Program-made: the position numbers and the translations under genes | Notes under the pieces: generated by a model | What the model was told of the DNA's origin: nothing | The model's database searches: none | The model's input: the letters and a program-made list of their open reading frames with translations, nothing else | Source of the DNA: Clostridiales bacterium | Lineage (GTDB): Bacteria > Bacillota > Clostridia > Oscillospirales > JAAYOS01 | Reading direction: 5' to 3' | NCBI GenBank assembly: GCA_012520195.1 | Contig: JAAYOS010000009.1 | Span: forward strand, 1 to 38,690 | DNA: 38,690 nucleotides | Part shown: piece after piece, positions 25,250 through 34,195 of the stretch | Layout: each line of letters starts with the position of its first letter | How positions within the stretch are numbered: position 1 is the stretch's first letter

Positions 25250-25815
25250 TTACTAAACCTCGCCATAGTTATTGAAGCTAAAATGCCGGCAGAGACAGAA
25301 AGTATGGAAGTCATCCATACTGCGGGGATTATGTCGAAGGGCGATGTACAGCCCATTGCAGATCGTATTCCCGCTATCGTAGCCGGTATTAGTTGTATTG
25401 ATGCGGTGTTTATCACAACAAATAGACACATCTCATCTGTAGCCACCTCACCTCTGCTCATAAGCCGTGTTGCCCTTATGCCCAGGGGCGTTGCGGCATT
25501 ACCCAAACCCAATAGATTCGCGGATACATTGGCGGAAATGGCTTCAAGCGTCTCACGACTTCGCGAAGCGTTAGGAAAAAGGATTGAAAGAAGAGGACGC
25601 ATAGTCTTTGCGAGTGCGGAAGAAAAACCACAGATTTTCATTGCCTCCATAACCCCTGTCCAGAGACATAGTGCCCCAGCTATCGATATCGAAAGGGTTA
25701 TTGCTGCAGCCGCTCCTTCGATGGCCGCTGCCGAGACTTCCCCAATATTTCCTGTTACGAGCCCAAAAACGAAAGAGAGTATTGCCATAATTGCCCATAT
25801 CCATGTCATTGCCAT
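25246..25815 (-). CDS. spmA: Spore maturation protein A
   Basis: SpmA is the partner of SpmB. The 189-residue membrane protein has several helices and the Gate-domain features LSISIAGALCLWTGVMEAMKICG, NASANVSANLLGLGNAATPLG-like text (ISANVSANLLGLGNAATPLG) and FVVINTASIQLIPATIAGIRS. The ATG at 25815 is 12 bases after GGGAGG and is the first in-frame start after a stop. A loose sporulation-type promoter may exist upstream, but its spacing is off. It is divergent from the DUF3343-desulfurase pair. Confidence 0.95.
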   Translation of the reverse strand: MAMTWIWAIMAILSFVFGLVTGNIGEVSAAAIEGAAAAITLSISIAGALCLWTGVMEAMKICGFSSALAKTMRPLLSILFPNASRSRETLEAISANVSANLLGLGNAATPLGIRATRLMSRGEVATDEMCLFVVINTASIQLIPATIAGIRSAMGCTSPFDIIPAVWMTSILSVSAGILASITMARFSK

Positions 25816-25904
25816 GTCTCATCACTACCTCCCTTTTCAACATACACCACTTAATATGTATTCCTGAAATAATGTGATATTCATCTGAGCAGCAGAGCAG
25901 AGCA

Positions 25905-25944
25905 CCTCTTATTATCAACGGGCATACGATATGTAAGAGGAGGG
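25905..25944 (+). promoter_or_regulatory. Hairpin that could mask the ribosome binding site of the DUF3343 gene
   Basis: CCTCTTA (25905-25911) is complementary to TAAGAGG (25934-25940), and the second arm overlaps the ribosome binding site GAGGAGGG (25937-25944). With a loop of 22 bases the stem is weak unless a ligand or protein stabilises it. No known riboswitch class was recognised. Confidence 0.35.
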
Positions 25945-25950
25945 ATTCTT

Positions 25951-26199
25951 ATGACCTGCCTAATAGAATGTAACGGTATGACCAATGCTCAACAGATTAA
26001 GAAGCTGCTCGACAGGTCTCTGATAAAGGCTTCCACTTGCCGGTTACCTGGGGAGCTGACAGAAAGGGGATGCTCTTATGCTGTGAAGGTGAATCCGGAT
26101 CAGCTCATGCAGGCGTTGGGGATCATTCGGGAACGCGGGTTTAGTTATAGGAGGGTTTTTCGTATTGAAGGAAAGACCTGTGAAGAGGTTATCATATAA
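25951..26199 (+). CDS. DUF3343 putative sulfur/selenium carrier-like protein
   Basis: This 82-residue protein matches the DUF3343 pattern: a short alpha/beta fold with NAQQIKKLLDRSLIKASTC, the conserved Pro-Gly/Cys stretch CRLPGELTERGCSYAVKV, and a C-terminal GIIRERGFSYRRVFRI. Family members are annotated as putative Se/S carriers because they are often found near cysteine desulfurases and TusA/YedF-like proteins. Cys29 and Cys40 are candidates for carrying persulfide; this is not proven. Its stop shares one base with the ATG of the desulfurase gene, strong support for a joint function. Confidence 0.8.
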   Translation: MTCLIECNGMTNAQQIKKLLDRSLIKASTCRLPGELTERGCSYAVKVNPDQLMQALGIIRERGFSYRRVFRIEGKTCEEVII

Positions 26200-27371
26200 T
26201 GGGGATGCAAGTTTATTTGGATAATGCTGCTACAACTGTTCAGAAACCGAGGGCGGTCTCAAGGGCGGTAAGATCAGCACTACGTAAGAGCGGCAGCCCC
26301 GGAAGGGGGGGACACCCTCCCGGAATGATCGCGGCAGAGCTCCTTTACTCGTGCAGAGCACTGGCCGCTGAACTTTTTCGAGTTGACTCACCGCACAAAA
26401 TCGTTTTCACCCACAACGCCACACATGCGCTCAACATTGCTATACACAGCATAGTGAGGAGTAGGGCGTTCTCCGAAAGCCACTCGGATGGCAGGGTGCT
26501 TATCTCGGGGTATGAGCACAATGCAGTCTTACGCCCTCTTCACGGCTTAAGAGCCGACGGAGTTACTACGGTGCCCGTCATCTCACCTCTCTTTGAGCCG
26601 GAAGTCTTTTTGCATAAGCTGGAGACCGAGATGGATCGTGGAGCAGGAGCAGTGGTATGCACTCATGTTTCAAACGTTTTTGGATATATTCTTCCAATAG
26701 AAAGAGTTAGCGAAATCTGTGCTGAGCGCGGAGTACCACTTATTATTGATGCAAGTCAGTCAGCAGGTTGTCTGCCAGTAGATGCTTCTAAGCTAAAAGC
26801 AGCGAAGTTCATATGTATGCCCGGTCATAAGGGTCTCCTAGGTCCCCAGGGTACCGGTATCTTAATTTGCCAGACGCCGGAAGTGTGTCCGCTAATTGCA
26901 GGCGGAACAGGAGGCGACTCGCGAAGCACTGAAATGCCAGCTTATCTGCCCGAGCGTATCGAAGCCGGCACCCCGAATGTACACGGTATTGCTGGTCTCG
27001 CAGAGGGGATACGCTATGTGCTTATGCGCGGAACAGACAATATACTTGACCATGAGAGGGCATTTGCTGCCAGGGTAATTGAGGGACTTGAGGTGTTACC
27101 CCATATCAAAGAATACCGGAGCAGGCAGTTTTACTGCCAGACTGGAATTCTCTCTGTGTCTTTCAGAAACGGGGACTGTGAAGCAGTGGCGGAAGCTCTT
27201 GGGCAAAAAGGAATCTGTGTAAGAGCTGGTCTGCACTGTGCTCCGCTCGCACACCGCAGCGCCTGTACTCATAAAACAGGAACTCTGCGTATAAGTCCAT
27301 CGTGTTTCACAAAGCCATACGAAGCCACCAGGCTGTTGAGGGCTTTACGCGATATTTTATACGAAATGTAG
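26199..27371 (+). CDS. Cysteine desulfurase family protein (PLP, class V)
   Basis: The enzyme takes sulfur (or selenium) from cysteine (selenocysteine) as an enzyme-bound persulfide. The 390-residue protein has YLDNAATTVQKP at the start, His107 in GYEHN, Asp184 in IIDASQ (PLP ring contact), the PLP lysine Lys211 in PGHKGLLGPQGTG, and the catalytic Cys347 in RAGLHCAPLAH. It is closest in pattern to the 'cysteine desulfurase family' group (TIGR01977) rather than IscS or SufS. No iscU or sufU is adjacent, and the partner is the DUF3343 protein upstream, overlapping by one base. Confidence 0.92.
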   Translation: MGMQVYLDNAATTVQKPRAVSRAVRSALRKSGSPGRGGHPPGMIAAELLYSCRALAAELFRVDSPHKIVFTHNATHALNIAIHSIVRSRAFSESHSDGRVLISGYEHNAVLRPLHGLRADGVTTVPVISPLFEPEVFLHKLETEMDRGAGAVVCTHVSNVFGYILPIERVSEICAERGVPLIIDASQSAGCLPVDASKLKAAKFICMPGHKGLLGPQGTGILICQTPEVCPLIAGGTGGDSRSTEMPAYLPERIEAGTPNVHGIAGLAEGIRYVLMRGTDNILDHERAFAARVIEGLEVLPHIKEYRSRQFYCQTGILSVSFRNGDCEAVAEALGQKGICVRAGLHCAPLAHRSACTHKTGTLRISPSCFTKPYEATRLLRALRDILYEM

Positions 27372-27434
27372 GCATATTCAGCATTAAAAGCACATCCTTC
27401 GTTATGAAAGGACGAAATTTCATATAAAAAGCTA

Positions 27435-27464
27435 TTCACAATGTTATGCAATGTATGTTAAAAT
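27435..27464 (+). promoter_or_regulatory. Promoter of the cdaA operon
   Basis: TTCACA (27435-27440) and TAAAAT (27459-27464) are separated by 18 bases, with TGT before the -10 box giving an extended -10. The leader to the cdaA start would be about 25 bases. Confidence 0.65.
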
Positions 27465-27494
27465 GTATTTAACTGAGTATTAGGGATGTTGCTA

Positions 27495-28373
27495 ATGGAT
27501 TGGTCTTTGGAGCTGCTTGAAAACTTAAGAAACTATGCATGGCTTGCTGACTGGAGAGATTTTGTCGACATTCTTATCGTCGCCTTTCTTGTCTACAAGC
27601 TGTTAGCCCTTATTCGCAACACCACGGCTGCTCAAGTTCTTAAAGGTATTGGATTGCTGCTTGTTGTCCTTGGAGTCTCCGCGCTTCTCAGATTAAAGAT
27701 GCTGAATTTCATACTTTCAAACACGATGCAGGTTGGACTTACAGCGATCATAGTCCTGTTCCAGCCGGAGCTAAGGAAAATGCTTGAGAGTGCCGGAGCA
27801 CGGCGCTTTCCGAAACTCCTGATAAACAGGACTGATGATGAGCAGACCCGCATAGAGATGGTGCTTAATCAGACCGTCAACGCTTGCAGCCAACTTTCGA
27901 AGAACCGGGTTGGTGCCCTTATTGTCTTCGAGCGAGAGGTCTTTCTAAGCGATGCAATCAAAACTGGCACTCCTCTTGATGCCCAGGTATCAAGTATGCT
28001 TCTGAAGAATCTATTCTTTCCAAATGCGGCTCTTCATGACGGCGCTGTCATAATCCGGGAGGGAAGGATCATTGCAGCGGGGTGTATGTTGCCCCTCTCT
28101 GAGAATACCCACCTCAGCCGTGAACTGGGCATGCGACACAGGGCCGGCGTAGGGATAAGTGAACACTCTGATGCTGTAGCCGTTATAGTCTCGGAGGAGA
28201 GCGGTTCGATATCGGTTGCCGTCGGCGGAATGCTAAAGAGACACATTAACACCGAGACGCTGTCGACTCTGCTAAAAAACGAGTTGATCGAGCAGGAGGA
28301 CCCGGCAGCAAAGAAGGGTATCTTTAGCCTACTACTACGCCTTATAAAGGGGAAGAACAATGAAAAGAAGTAG
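27495..28373 (+). CDS. cdaA: Diadenylate cyclase CdaA
   Basis: CdaA makes cyclic di-AMP, which controls potassium, osmolyte and wall homeostasis. Three N-terminal helices (about residues 22-90) anchor it in the membrane. The DAC domain has the DGA motif (182-184, ALHDGAVII) and the RHR motif (214-216, GMRHRAGVGISE). An ATG at 27486 lies in the same frame, but AGGG directly abuts it, whereas the ATG at 27495 is 9 bases away, so I start there (292 residues). It overlaps cdaR by 14 bases, the normal partner order. Confidence 0.95.
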   Translation: MDWSLELLENLRNYAWLADWRDFVDILIVAFLVYKLLALIRNTTAAQVLKGIGLLLVVLGVSALLRLKMLNFILSNTMQVGLTAIIVLFQPELRKMLESAGARRFPKLLINRTDDEQTRIEMVLNQTVNACSQLSKNRVGALIVFEREVFLSDAIKTGTPLDAQVSSMLLKNLFFPNAALHDGAVIIREGRIIAAGCMLPLSENTHLSRELGMRHRAGVGISEHSDAVAVIVSEESGSISVAVGGMLKRHINTETLSTLLKNELIEQEDPAAKKGIFSLLLRLIKGKNNEKK

Positions 28374-29598
28374 GAAAATTCCATATATGATTCTATCTGT
28401 TCTCATTGCTCTTCTTCTGTGGATCTATATGGTCGGCGTGGAGCAGCCTGAGAAGGAAGAAACAATATCCGGAATAAAAGTTTCTCTAAAGGGCGAGGAA
28501 CAGCTCTTTGAGGATAGGAGACTTGTAGTAACGACTGAGAACATCCCTACAATATCTCTGCTTGTGCGCGGAAACATGATGGACCTCTCAAAGCTGAATT
28601 CTAAAAAGAACGAAATTGTTGTGACTGCCGACTTGAGTGTTATCACTTCTGCTGGCCCATACAGTCTCGCTTACGATATTGAGACATTGCCCGTAGACAC
28701 GGTAAGTATCATCGAACGCAGTCCTTACTATATAAACCTCCAGGTAGACAAGGTCGAGACCGACATAATCGAAGTGGTTGTGCAGAATAAAGGCAGTATA
28801 GCCGAGGGATTTATGGCCGACGCGCCTGTGGTTGAACCAGAGTTCTTGAGGGTCTCAGGCCCGGAAGAAAAGATAAAATCAATAGAGTATGCCAAAGTTG
28901 TTTGGACTCGCGAGAATCAAGAGCGCACGCTGACAGACAACTGTGAATATGTGTTTATCAACAGTGCGGGGGAGGAAGTTGATAAGGAAGGTATAACCGT
29001 CGATCTCGAGACGGTGACCGTGACATTCCCCGTTAAGAAGATCAAAGAAGTTAATCTACTTGTAGACATAATTGACGGTGGGGGAGCCAAAGAAGAGAAT
29101 ATTGAGTACTCCATATCACCCGAGACTATCACCGTTGCCGGGTCAACAACTACCCTAGACGGCATTAACAACATTACAGTGGGAAGAATAGAACTGTCGA
29201 AGATAATCAGTCCGGGAGAAATCCACTTCAAAATCAAGCTGCCAAACGATGTGGAGAGCATAAGTGGCGAGACTGAGTGTACTGTATCAATCAACCGCAT
29301 AGTTGGCGTAGAAACCCGAGAATTCATCTGTGAAGATATCACCGTTATAAACCTGCCCGAGGGGCTCTACGCTGAAATCATTACAAATCAGATACCGGTT
29401 CGTGTACGCGGCAGGGCGGAGATACTTGATCTCATATACTCATACAATCTCAGGGCTGTGGCTGACCTGGCAGAGGCATCACTATCTTCGAACGGCAGAT
29501 ATTCCGTTATAACCGACCTCTTCCTGGACGGATACTCCGATGCCGGTGTTGTCGGTGAATACAGGATTGTCATTGAGGTATCATCGGAGGAAGATTAG
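28360..29598 (+). CDS. cdaR: YbbR-domain regulator CdaR
   Basis: CdaR is a membrane-anchored extracytoplasmic protein that modulates CdaA. The 412-residue product has one N-terminal helix (residues about 8-26, IPYMILSVLIALLLWIYMVG), followed by repeated YbbR domains: ETISGIKVSLKG, VDKVETDIIEVVVQNKGSIAEGF, FLRVSGPEEKIKSIEYAKVVW and similar later units. The start codon lies within the 3' end of cdaA. The glmM gene that often follows in Bacilli is not here; a RseC-like gene comes next, overlapping the stop by one base. Confidence 0.94.
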   Translation: MKRSRKIPYMILSVLIALLLWIYMVGVEQPEKEETISGIKVSLKGEEQLFEDRRLVVTTENIPTISLLVRGNMMDLSKLNSKKNEIVVTADLSVITSAGPYSLAYDIETLPVDTVSIIERSPYYINLQVDKVETDIIEVVVQNKGSIAEGFMADAPVVEPEFLRVSGPEEKIKSIEYAKVVWTRENQERTLTDNCEYVFINSAGEEVDKEGITVDLETVTVTFPVKKIKEVNLLVDIIDGGGAKEENIEYSISPETITVAGSTTTLDGINNITVGRIELSKIISPGEIHFKIKLPNDVESISGETECTVSINRIVGVETREFICEDITVINLPEGLYAEIITNQIPVRVRGRAEILDLIYSYNLRAVADLAEASLSSNGRYSVITDLFLDGYSDAGVVGEYRIVIEVSSEED

Positions 29599-30020
29599 TG
29601 ACACAGACGGTACGTGTAGTTGAATCAGACAACAATGGATTATGTACAGTGGAGCTAACACGCGAGTCTGCTTGTGGTGGACACTGTGCTTCCTGTGGAG
29701 GTTGTGATTCCAGCAAAATAATAAAGGCCGTTGCCCATAATAGACTCGGTGCAGTAGCAGGCGATCTGGTAGTAGTTGAGAGTAGCAAAAAAGATATTTT
29801 CGGTATCGCAGCATTTGTCTATATGCTCCCTGTCTTGATGCTCATCGCATGCTATCTGTTAGCGGATTCGCTGTTTACTGCAGAATATGCCCCCGGCCTC
29901 TGTGCCGCTGCAGGGTTCTTGATTGGACTCGCTTGCCCTGTAATATATGCCGCGAAGCGAAAAGAAAAGGTGTATCTAACAGTGACTCAAGTCCTTGAAA
30001 GGCCGTCCCAGTCCTCCTGA
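29598..30020 (+). CDS. RseC/MucC-like membrane protein with four-cysteine motif
   Basis: RseC-family proteins are linked to reduction of SoxR and to Rnf-type electron transfer in other bacteria. The GTG start at 29598 is 7 bases after GGAGG and shares one base with the cdaR stop. Residues 26, 30, 33 and 36 are cysteines (CGGHCASCGGC), able to hold an iron-sulfur cluster or metal. Two hydrophobic helices follow at about 68-90 and 97-118. The family's role in Clostridia is unknown, and why it shares an operon with cdaAR is not clear. Confidence 0.82.
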   Translation: MTQTVRVVESDNNGLCTVELTRESACGGHCASCGGCDSSKIIKAVAHNRLGAVAGDLVVVESSKKDIFGIAAFVYMLPVLMLIACYLLADSLFTAEYAPGLCAAAGFLIGLACPVIYAAKRKEKVYLTVTQVLERPSQSS

Positions 30021-30065
30021 ATTTGCGGTTGCATGTTCGGGGGGCTGCCTGTTGCTTTCAAACAG

Positions 30066-30095
30066 TTGCCAACACCTGTACTTTTGTAGTATTAT
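30066..30095 (+). promoter_or_regulatory. Promoter of the DUF5685 group
   Basis: TTGCCA (30066-30071) and TATTAT (30090-30095) lie 18 bases apart. The leader to the ATG at 30136 would be about 34 bases and contains CGGAGCGGAGG as ribosome binding site. Confidence 0.6.
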
Positions 30096-30135
30096 AGATA
30101 GGTAAGAAAAGTATGGGGCACGGAGCGGAGGAAGA

Positions 30136-31023
30136 ATGTTCGGGTATGTACGGCCACTAAAAGGTGAATTGAAGGTGTCCGAGTACGAGCTTTTCAAAGC
30201 GGTGTACTGCGGGCTCTGTCATACACTTGGTAGGCGGTACGGGTTGCCATCAAGGTTTGTCCTGAGCTATGATCTAACTTTTTTTGCGACGGTAATTACC
30301 GCCCTTTCGGACGATTTTTCCATAAGCCGCAGCCGTTGCATCGCAAGTCCGTTTCGTAAGAAATGTACCGCATGTACATCCTCTTCATCAGAATTGGCCG
30401 CTGACCTTACAGTGCTTCTCACATACTTCAAGTTAGAAGATGAGATAAAGGATAAAAAGGGTTTATCAAAACTTCCAGCTCTATTTTTCACTGTTTTGCT
30501 CAGGCCGTTCTATAAGCGGGCTCGCAGATTTCGACCACAGCTTTCTGAAAAGATCAAAAAGTCACTCGAGAATCTCTCTCAGTTGGAGCGCGAGAAGGCT
30601 CCCTCCATCGACAGGACTGCTGACACGTTTGCCGTAATTCTATCGGATGCTGTAGGAGATGCCGGACTAGACGAGAAGACATCCAGAATACTTCAAACTA
30701 TGTTCTACCATATCGGCCGGTGGATATATATTATTGATGCGTGTGACGACTACACCGAGGATATTGAGAAAAAACAGTACAATCCAATTGCATACCGTTA
30801 TGAACTTTCTGATTCAACTCTACCTGAGTCAATAAAGTCAGAGCTTGAAATAACCATATCACATTCCCTTGCCTGCGCCGCATCCGCCTATGAACTTATA
30901 GACTGGAAGAACTGGGAGGGTCTGGTGGGAAATGTAGTGTACAAAGGATTGTATGCAGTGACTGCTGAGGTACTCAGTGGAAACTGGCAACGAAGGAGAA
31001 AAGCCAATGAAAGACCCCTATAA
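30136..31023 (+). CDS. DUF5685 family protein
   Basis: This 295-residue protein has the N-terminus typical of DUF5685 ([28 protein letters not shown]). Cysteines 25, 28, 68, 77 and 80 form CGLC and CTAC groups that may bind metal. Two acidic stretches, [10 protein letters not shown] (97-106) and [10 protein letters not shown] (200-209) followed by YNP, lie in an otherwise helical protein. No signal peptide or membrane helix is seen. The function is unknown. It overlaps the J-domain gene by 17 bases; GGAGG precedes the ATG. Confidence 0.8.
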   Translation: MFGYVRPLKGELKVSEYELFKAVYCGLCHTLGRRYGLPSRFVLSYDLTFFATVITALSDDFSISRSRCIASPFRKKCTACTSSSSELAADLTVLLTYFKLEDEIKDKKGLSKLPALFFTVLLRPFYKRARRFRPQLSEKIKKSLENLSQLEREKAPSIDRTADTFAVILSDAVGDAGLDEKTSRILQTMFYHIGRWIYIIDACDDYTEDIEKKQYNPIAYRYELSDSTLPESIKSELEITISHSLACAASAYELIDWKNWEGLVGNVVYKGLYAVTAEVLSGNWQRRRKANERPL

Positions 31024-31627
31024 GGTACTGAATGTAAGCCGAGATGCTTCTACTGAAACAATCAAGCAGGCGTATAGGGAACTTGCTAGGAAATATCACC
31101 CCGACAACTACGCACAAAATCCCCTTTCCGATCTTGCAGAAGAGAAGATGAAGGAAATCAATGAGGCGTACGACCAGATAATGAAGGAGCGATCGGGCAC
31201 TTCATCCAATCAGGGCGGGTACAGTTCCGGATACAGCTCACAGTCTGGAAACACCTATGGTGGATCAGGCATATATGCTAGAGTGCGCCAGTACATTGCA
31301 ACAGGGAATATTGCCCAGGCGGAACAACTGCTTAATTCTGTTCCCGACCGAAATGCCGAGTGGTACTTCCTGACCGGTGCCGTCTATCATCGAAAGGGAT
31401 GGTTTGACGAAGCAATGCGGCATTACAGGATCGCTGCAGACATGGACCCAAGCAACATGGAGTACCGGCAGGCGGTCAATATGATGCAGACCGGAGGAAG
31501 GGCATACCGTACACCCCAACAATATGGGGGGTACTCAAACGTTGACTGTTGTACAAGCCTGATTTGTGCCGACTGCTGTTGCGAATGTATGGGAGGAAAC
31601 TTAATTCCATGTATCGGGTGCAGATAG
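31007..31627 (+). CDS. J-domain protein with TPR-like middle and Cys-rich tail
   Basis: The J-domain (residues 1-66, [19 protein letters not shown] and HPD at 31-33) stimulates an Hsp70 such as DnaK. A Gly/Ser/Tyr-rich linker (about 69-95) leads to a helical repeat resembling a TPR unit ([20 protein letters not shown], then [12 protein letters not shown]). The tail holds nine cysteines in the last 27 residues, including CCC and CMGG. The ATG at 31007 follows AAGGAG by 8 bases and lies within the DUF5685 3' end; 206 residues. It is not DnaJ: the central zinc-finger repeats are missing. Confidence 0.85.
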   Translation: MKDPYKVLNVSRDASTETIKQAYRELARKYHPDNYAQNPLSDLAEEKMKEINEAYDQIMKERSGTSSNQGGYSSGYSSQSGNTYGGSGIYARVRQYIATGNIAQAEQLLNSVPDRNAEWYFLTGAVYHRKGWFDEAMRHYRIAADMDPSNMEYRQAVNMMQTGGRAYRTPQQYGGYSNVDCCTSLICADCCCECMGGNLIPCIGCR

Positions 31628-31628
31628 A

Positions 31629-32162
31629 ATGAAGACTAGACAAATTGCCTTTACAGCACTTATTGCGGCATTGAGCGTTCTTATTCTTTACCTCTCTTCG
31701 GTTATGCCTACAACACGTCTGGCTATGGTTGCATTTGTGGGCATCTTGCCAGCCATAATCGTTGAGAAGTATAGTGTTCCATCGGGCTTTATTCTCTATG
31801 CGGTCGTGTCGCTGCTTTCTCTGCTGATTATTCCCAGTAAAGGCAATGCGATTCTATATATTGTTCTATTTGGGCACTATCCGATGTTCAAAAGTCTGAT
31901 AGAGCGCTTGGACAAGCTATGGGTCGAATGGGTCATAAAAGTGTCGCTGTTTAATGTCCTGCTTACAGTATTTCTGCTAATAAATCTTGCGATTTTAGGA
32001 CCGGGGATACTAATGGGCATACAAATTGTCGGCATCTCTTTGCCCGTATGGCTTGCGGTGGTGCTCTTATATATTTTTGGTAGCATCGTTTTTGTCATCT
32101 ACGACATAGGTTTTACAAGACTGATTGGCCTATTTATTGAGAGGCTTGCAAAGTGGTTGTAG
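31629..32162 (+). CDS. Uncharacterised multipass membrane protein
   Basis: A 177-residue, strongly hydrophobic protein with about five or six membrane helices (about 7-25, 31-47, 52-69, 104-125 and 137-158). It starts one base after the J-domain gene's stop and lacks a good ribosome binding site, so it is probably translationally coupled. In size and pattern it recalls small substrate-binding (S) subunits of ECF transporters, but no specific ligand motif was found, so this remains a guess. Confidence 0.65.
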   Translation: MKTRQIAFTALIAALSVLILYLSSVMPTTRLAMVAFVGILPAIIVEKYSVPSGFILYAVVSLLSLLIIPSKGNAILYIVLFGHYPMFKSLIERLDKLWVEWVIKVSLFNVLLTVFLLINLAILGPGILMGIQIVGISLPVWLAVVLLYIFGSIVFVIYDIGFTRLIGLFIERLAKWL

Positions 32163-32205
32163 GTGCGGTTTGATGCAGAGATGAATATTTATTACGGAGG
32201 ATTCA

Positions 32206-33084
32206 ATGATTAGAAGCATGACCGGCTATGGCAGAGCTCAGACAAGCATTGACGAGTGCGATATTACCGTAGAGCTGAGATCGGTTAACCACCGCTATTA
32301 TGACTGTATGGTGAGAATACCCCGCATCTACGTTTCAATGGAGGAGCATATCAAGGCAAGGGTCCAACGCGAAGTTTCCCGAGGAAAGATAGATGTTTTT
32401 GTAACTATTGAGCACAAAGAAGGGTCAAATATAGAGATAAAGTATAACCCTAATGTTGCCAGAGCCTATGTCGATGCATTAATAGACATGAGTGAGACAC
32501 TTAGTCTTAAGAGCAATATCGATTTGATGTGGCTTTCCCGCATGCCTGAGGTTTTTACGACGGGCACAAAGGAGACAGATGACGATATCATCCTTGAGGG
32601 CATTTTGGCAGCGCTTGATGAGGCACTTGAAGGTCTTAACACAATGCGCATGCGCGAGGGAGAAAACCTGAAAAACGACATACTTGAACATGCGGAGGCA
32701 ATTGAAAGAAATGCCTGTGAGATTGAGAAAATCGCAGCAGATGCCTTACCCGAGTACAGAGAGAAACTGCTTGCGAGAATGCAGGAGGTTCTAGGCGAAG
32801 CCGGGATAGATGAAAACAGGATCTTGCTCGAGGCTGCAATCTATGCCGATAAGGTCGGAGTCGATGAGGAGCTAGTAAGGTTACGAAGTCATATAGGACA
32901 GCTTCGGGATATGCTCGAACAGGGCGGCTCGATTGGCCGAAAACTCGACTTTTTGATACAGGAGTTTAATCGGGAGATCAATACCGTCGGTTCAAAGGCA
33001 AATGATATACAGATTGCAGGATATGTAGTTGAGATAAAATCCGAAATAGAAAAGATTCGTGAGCAGATTCAAAATATTGAGTAG
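32206..33084 (+). CDS. YicC/YloC family endoribonuclease
   Basis: The N-terminus [12 protein letters not shown] and the segment [19 protein letters not shown] are diagnostic for YicC-type proteins, recently shown to be RNA endonucleases. The C-terminal DUF1732 part contains [50 protein letters not shown]. Length 292 is typical. GGAGG lies about 6 bases before the ATG. It heads a conserved group yicC-remA-gmk-rpoZ-priA of Gram-positives. B. subtilis calls the gene yloC. Confidence 0.94.
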   Translation: MIRSMTGYGRAQTSIDECDITVELRSVNHRYYDCMVRIPRIYVSMEEHIKARVQREVSRGKIDVFVTIEHKEGSNIEIKYNPNVARAYVDALIDMSETLSLKSNIDLMWLSRMPEVFTTGTKETDDDIILEGILAALDEALEGLNTMRMREGENLKNDILEHAEAIERNACEIEKIAADALPEYREKLLARMQEVLGEAGIDENRILLEAAIYADKVGVDEELVRLRSHIGQLRDMLEQGGSIGRKLDFLIQEFNREINTVGSKANDIQIAGYVVEIKSEIEKIREQIQNIE

Positions 33085-33100
33085 ATCTTTGGAGGAGCAT

Positions 33101-33364
33101 ATGAAGCTAGTTAATATTGGATTCGGGAATATGGTATCTGCAGCAAGGCTCGTTGCAATTGTTAGCCCCGACTCCGCACCAATAAAAAGAATAATTCAGG
33201 ATGCCAGAGAGAGGGGAACATTAATCGACGCAACATACGGCCGGCGAAACCGGGCAGTCATAATAACAGACTCGGACCATATCATCCTGTCAGCTATACA
33301 GCCCGAAACAATAGCGCATAGGCTCGGAGCTGCAAGCGAGGAAGAGGAAGGTGCCGATGAGTAA
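33101..33364 (+). CDS. remA: RemA-like DUF370 regulator
   Basis: DUF370 proteins are small DNA-binding regulators; RemA activates biofilm matrix genes in B. subtilis by wrapping DNA in an oligomeric ring. The product (87 residues) has [31 protein letters not shown] and [27 protein letters not shown], both diagnostic. The ATG at 33101 has GGAGG five bases upstream; an in-frame ATG at 33059 lies within yicC and adds unrelated residues. The 3' end overlaps gmk by 8 bases. Confidence 0.92.
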   Translation: MKLVNIGFGNMVSAARLVAIVSPDSAPIKRIIQDARERGTLIDATYGRRNRAVIITDSDHIILSAIQPETIAHRLGAASEEEEGADE

Positions 33365-33956
33365 AGGAATACTGATGGTGGTCTCCGGACCATCCGGTGC
33401 AGGAAAGAGCACTGTAGTTCAGGAGCTGGTTGCTCAGACGGAGGGCACCTACCTTTCTATTTCGGTTACGACCCGATCACCGCGCCCCTTCGAGAAGCAG
33501 GGAGAGCATTACTACTTTGTATCCGAAAGCGAGTTTAGGTCAATGATTGAAGGGGGCGAGCTACTAGAGTACGCGGAGTATGCCGGTAATTTCTATGGGA
33601 CACCTGCCGTCGAGGTCGACAAAATGCTTTCGGAGGGCAAAGACGTAATACTTGAAATAGACATCCAGGGTGGTTTACAGGTTAAGGAACGCAGACCGGA
33701 TGTCGTCTTGGCCTTTCTTATACCACCAACTGTTGAAGAGCTCGAATCGCGGCTGAGGTTGCGGGGAAGCGAGTCAGAAATGACAATCCGTAAGCGCCTA
33801 GAAATAGCAGAACGAGAATACAAGAATGTTTCACAATACGACTATGTTGTAGTAAACGATAACGTTGAGGATGCAGCAGCAAGGCTGCAAGCCATTTTAG
33901 TGGCAGAGCGCTGTAGCGCGAAACGAGTAAACCCTAAAGACATAAAAAAGTGCTAG
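33357..33956 (+). CDS. gmk: Guanylate kinase
   Basis: Gmk phosphorylates GMP to GDP for RNA, DNA and ppGpp pools. The P-loop GPSGAGKST lies at residues 11-19; the GMP-binding region has [23 protein letters not shown] and [17 protein letters not shown]. The ATG at 33357 has AGGAAGG just upstream; a GTG at 33351 is in frame but overlaps that site. Length 199 is normal. It follows remA with an 8-base overlap and precedes rpoZ, the common Gram-positive order. Confidence 0.96.
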   Translation: MSKGILMVVSGPSGAGKSTVVQELVAQTEGTYLSISVTTRSPRPFEKQGEHYYFVSESEFRSMIEGGELLEYAEYAGNFYGTPAVEVDKMLSEGKDVILEIDIQGGLQVKERRPDVVLAFLIPPTVEELESRLRLRGSESEMTIRKRLEIAEREYKNVSQYDYVVVNDNVEDAAARLQAILVAERCSAKRVNPKDIKKC

Positions 33957-33976
33957 CACAGGAGGACTGGTAATTA

Positions 33977-34195
33977 ATGCTTTATCCATCAATAAACACC
34001 CTACTTTCAAACATAGATAATAGATACCTGCTCGTAAACATCGCTTCAAAGCGCGCACGCGAGATTGCCGACGAAGCGGAAATGCGGGGAGAGGAACTTG
34101 AAATAAAGCCTGTATCGGCAGCAATAGAGGAAATTGCAGAAGGCAAGCTGAGCGGGAGGCTTATAAATGGTCCTGAAACCATTGTTGAAAAATGA
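33977..34195 (+). CDS. rpoZ: RNA polymerase omega subunit
   Basis: Omega stabilises the beta' subunit during RNA polymerase assembly. The 72-residue protein has MLYPSINTLLSNIDNRYLLVNIASKRAREI, which matches Gram-positive omega, and ends with a short acidic segment. CAGGAGG lies about 12 bases before the ATG. Its TGA overlaps the priA ATG by four bases. The coaBC gene that often comes between rpoZ and priA in Bacilli and many Clostridia is absent. Confidence 0.93.
   Translation: MLYPSINTLLSNIDNRYLLVNIASKRAREIADEAEMRGEELEIKPVSAAIEEIAEGKLSGRLINGPETIVEK

Noticed and set aside
25862-25895. Sporulation promoter for spmA (GAATA then CATATTA on the minus strand)
   Set aside because: The boxes fit sigma-G loosely, but the gap is 19 bases and the spmAB genes are mother-cell genes in Bacillus, so the match is not convincing.
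27372-27434. Terminator after the cysteine desulfurase gene
   Set aside because: Only a weak, AT-rich inverted repeat (TATGAAA with TTTCATA) is present, without a T-run.
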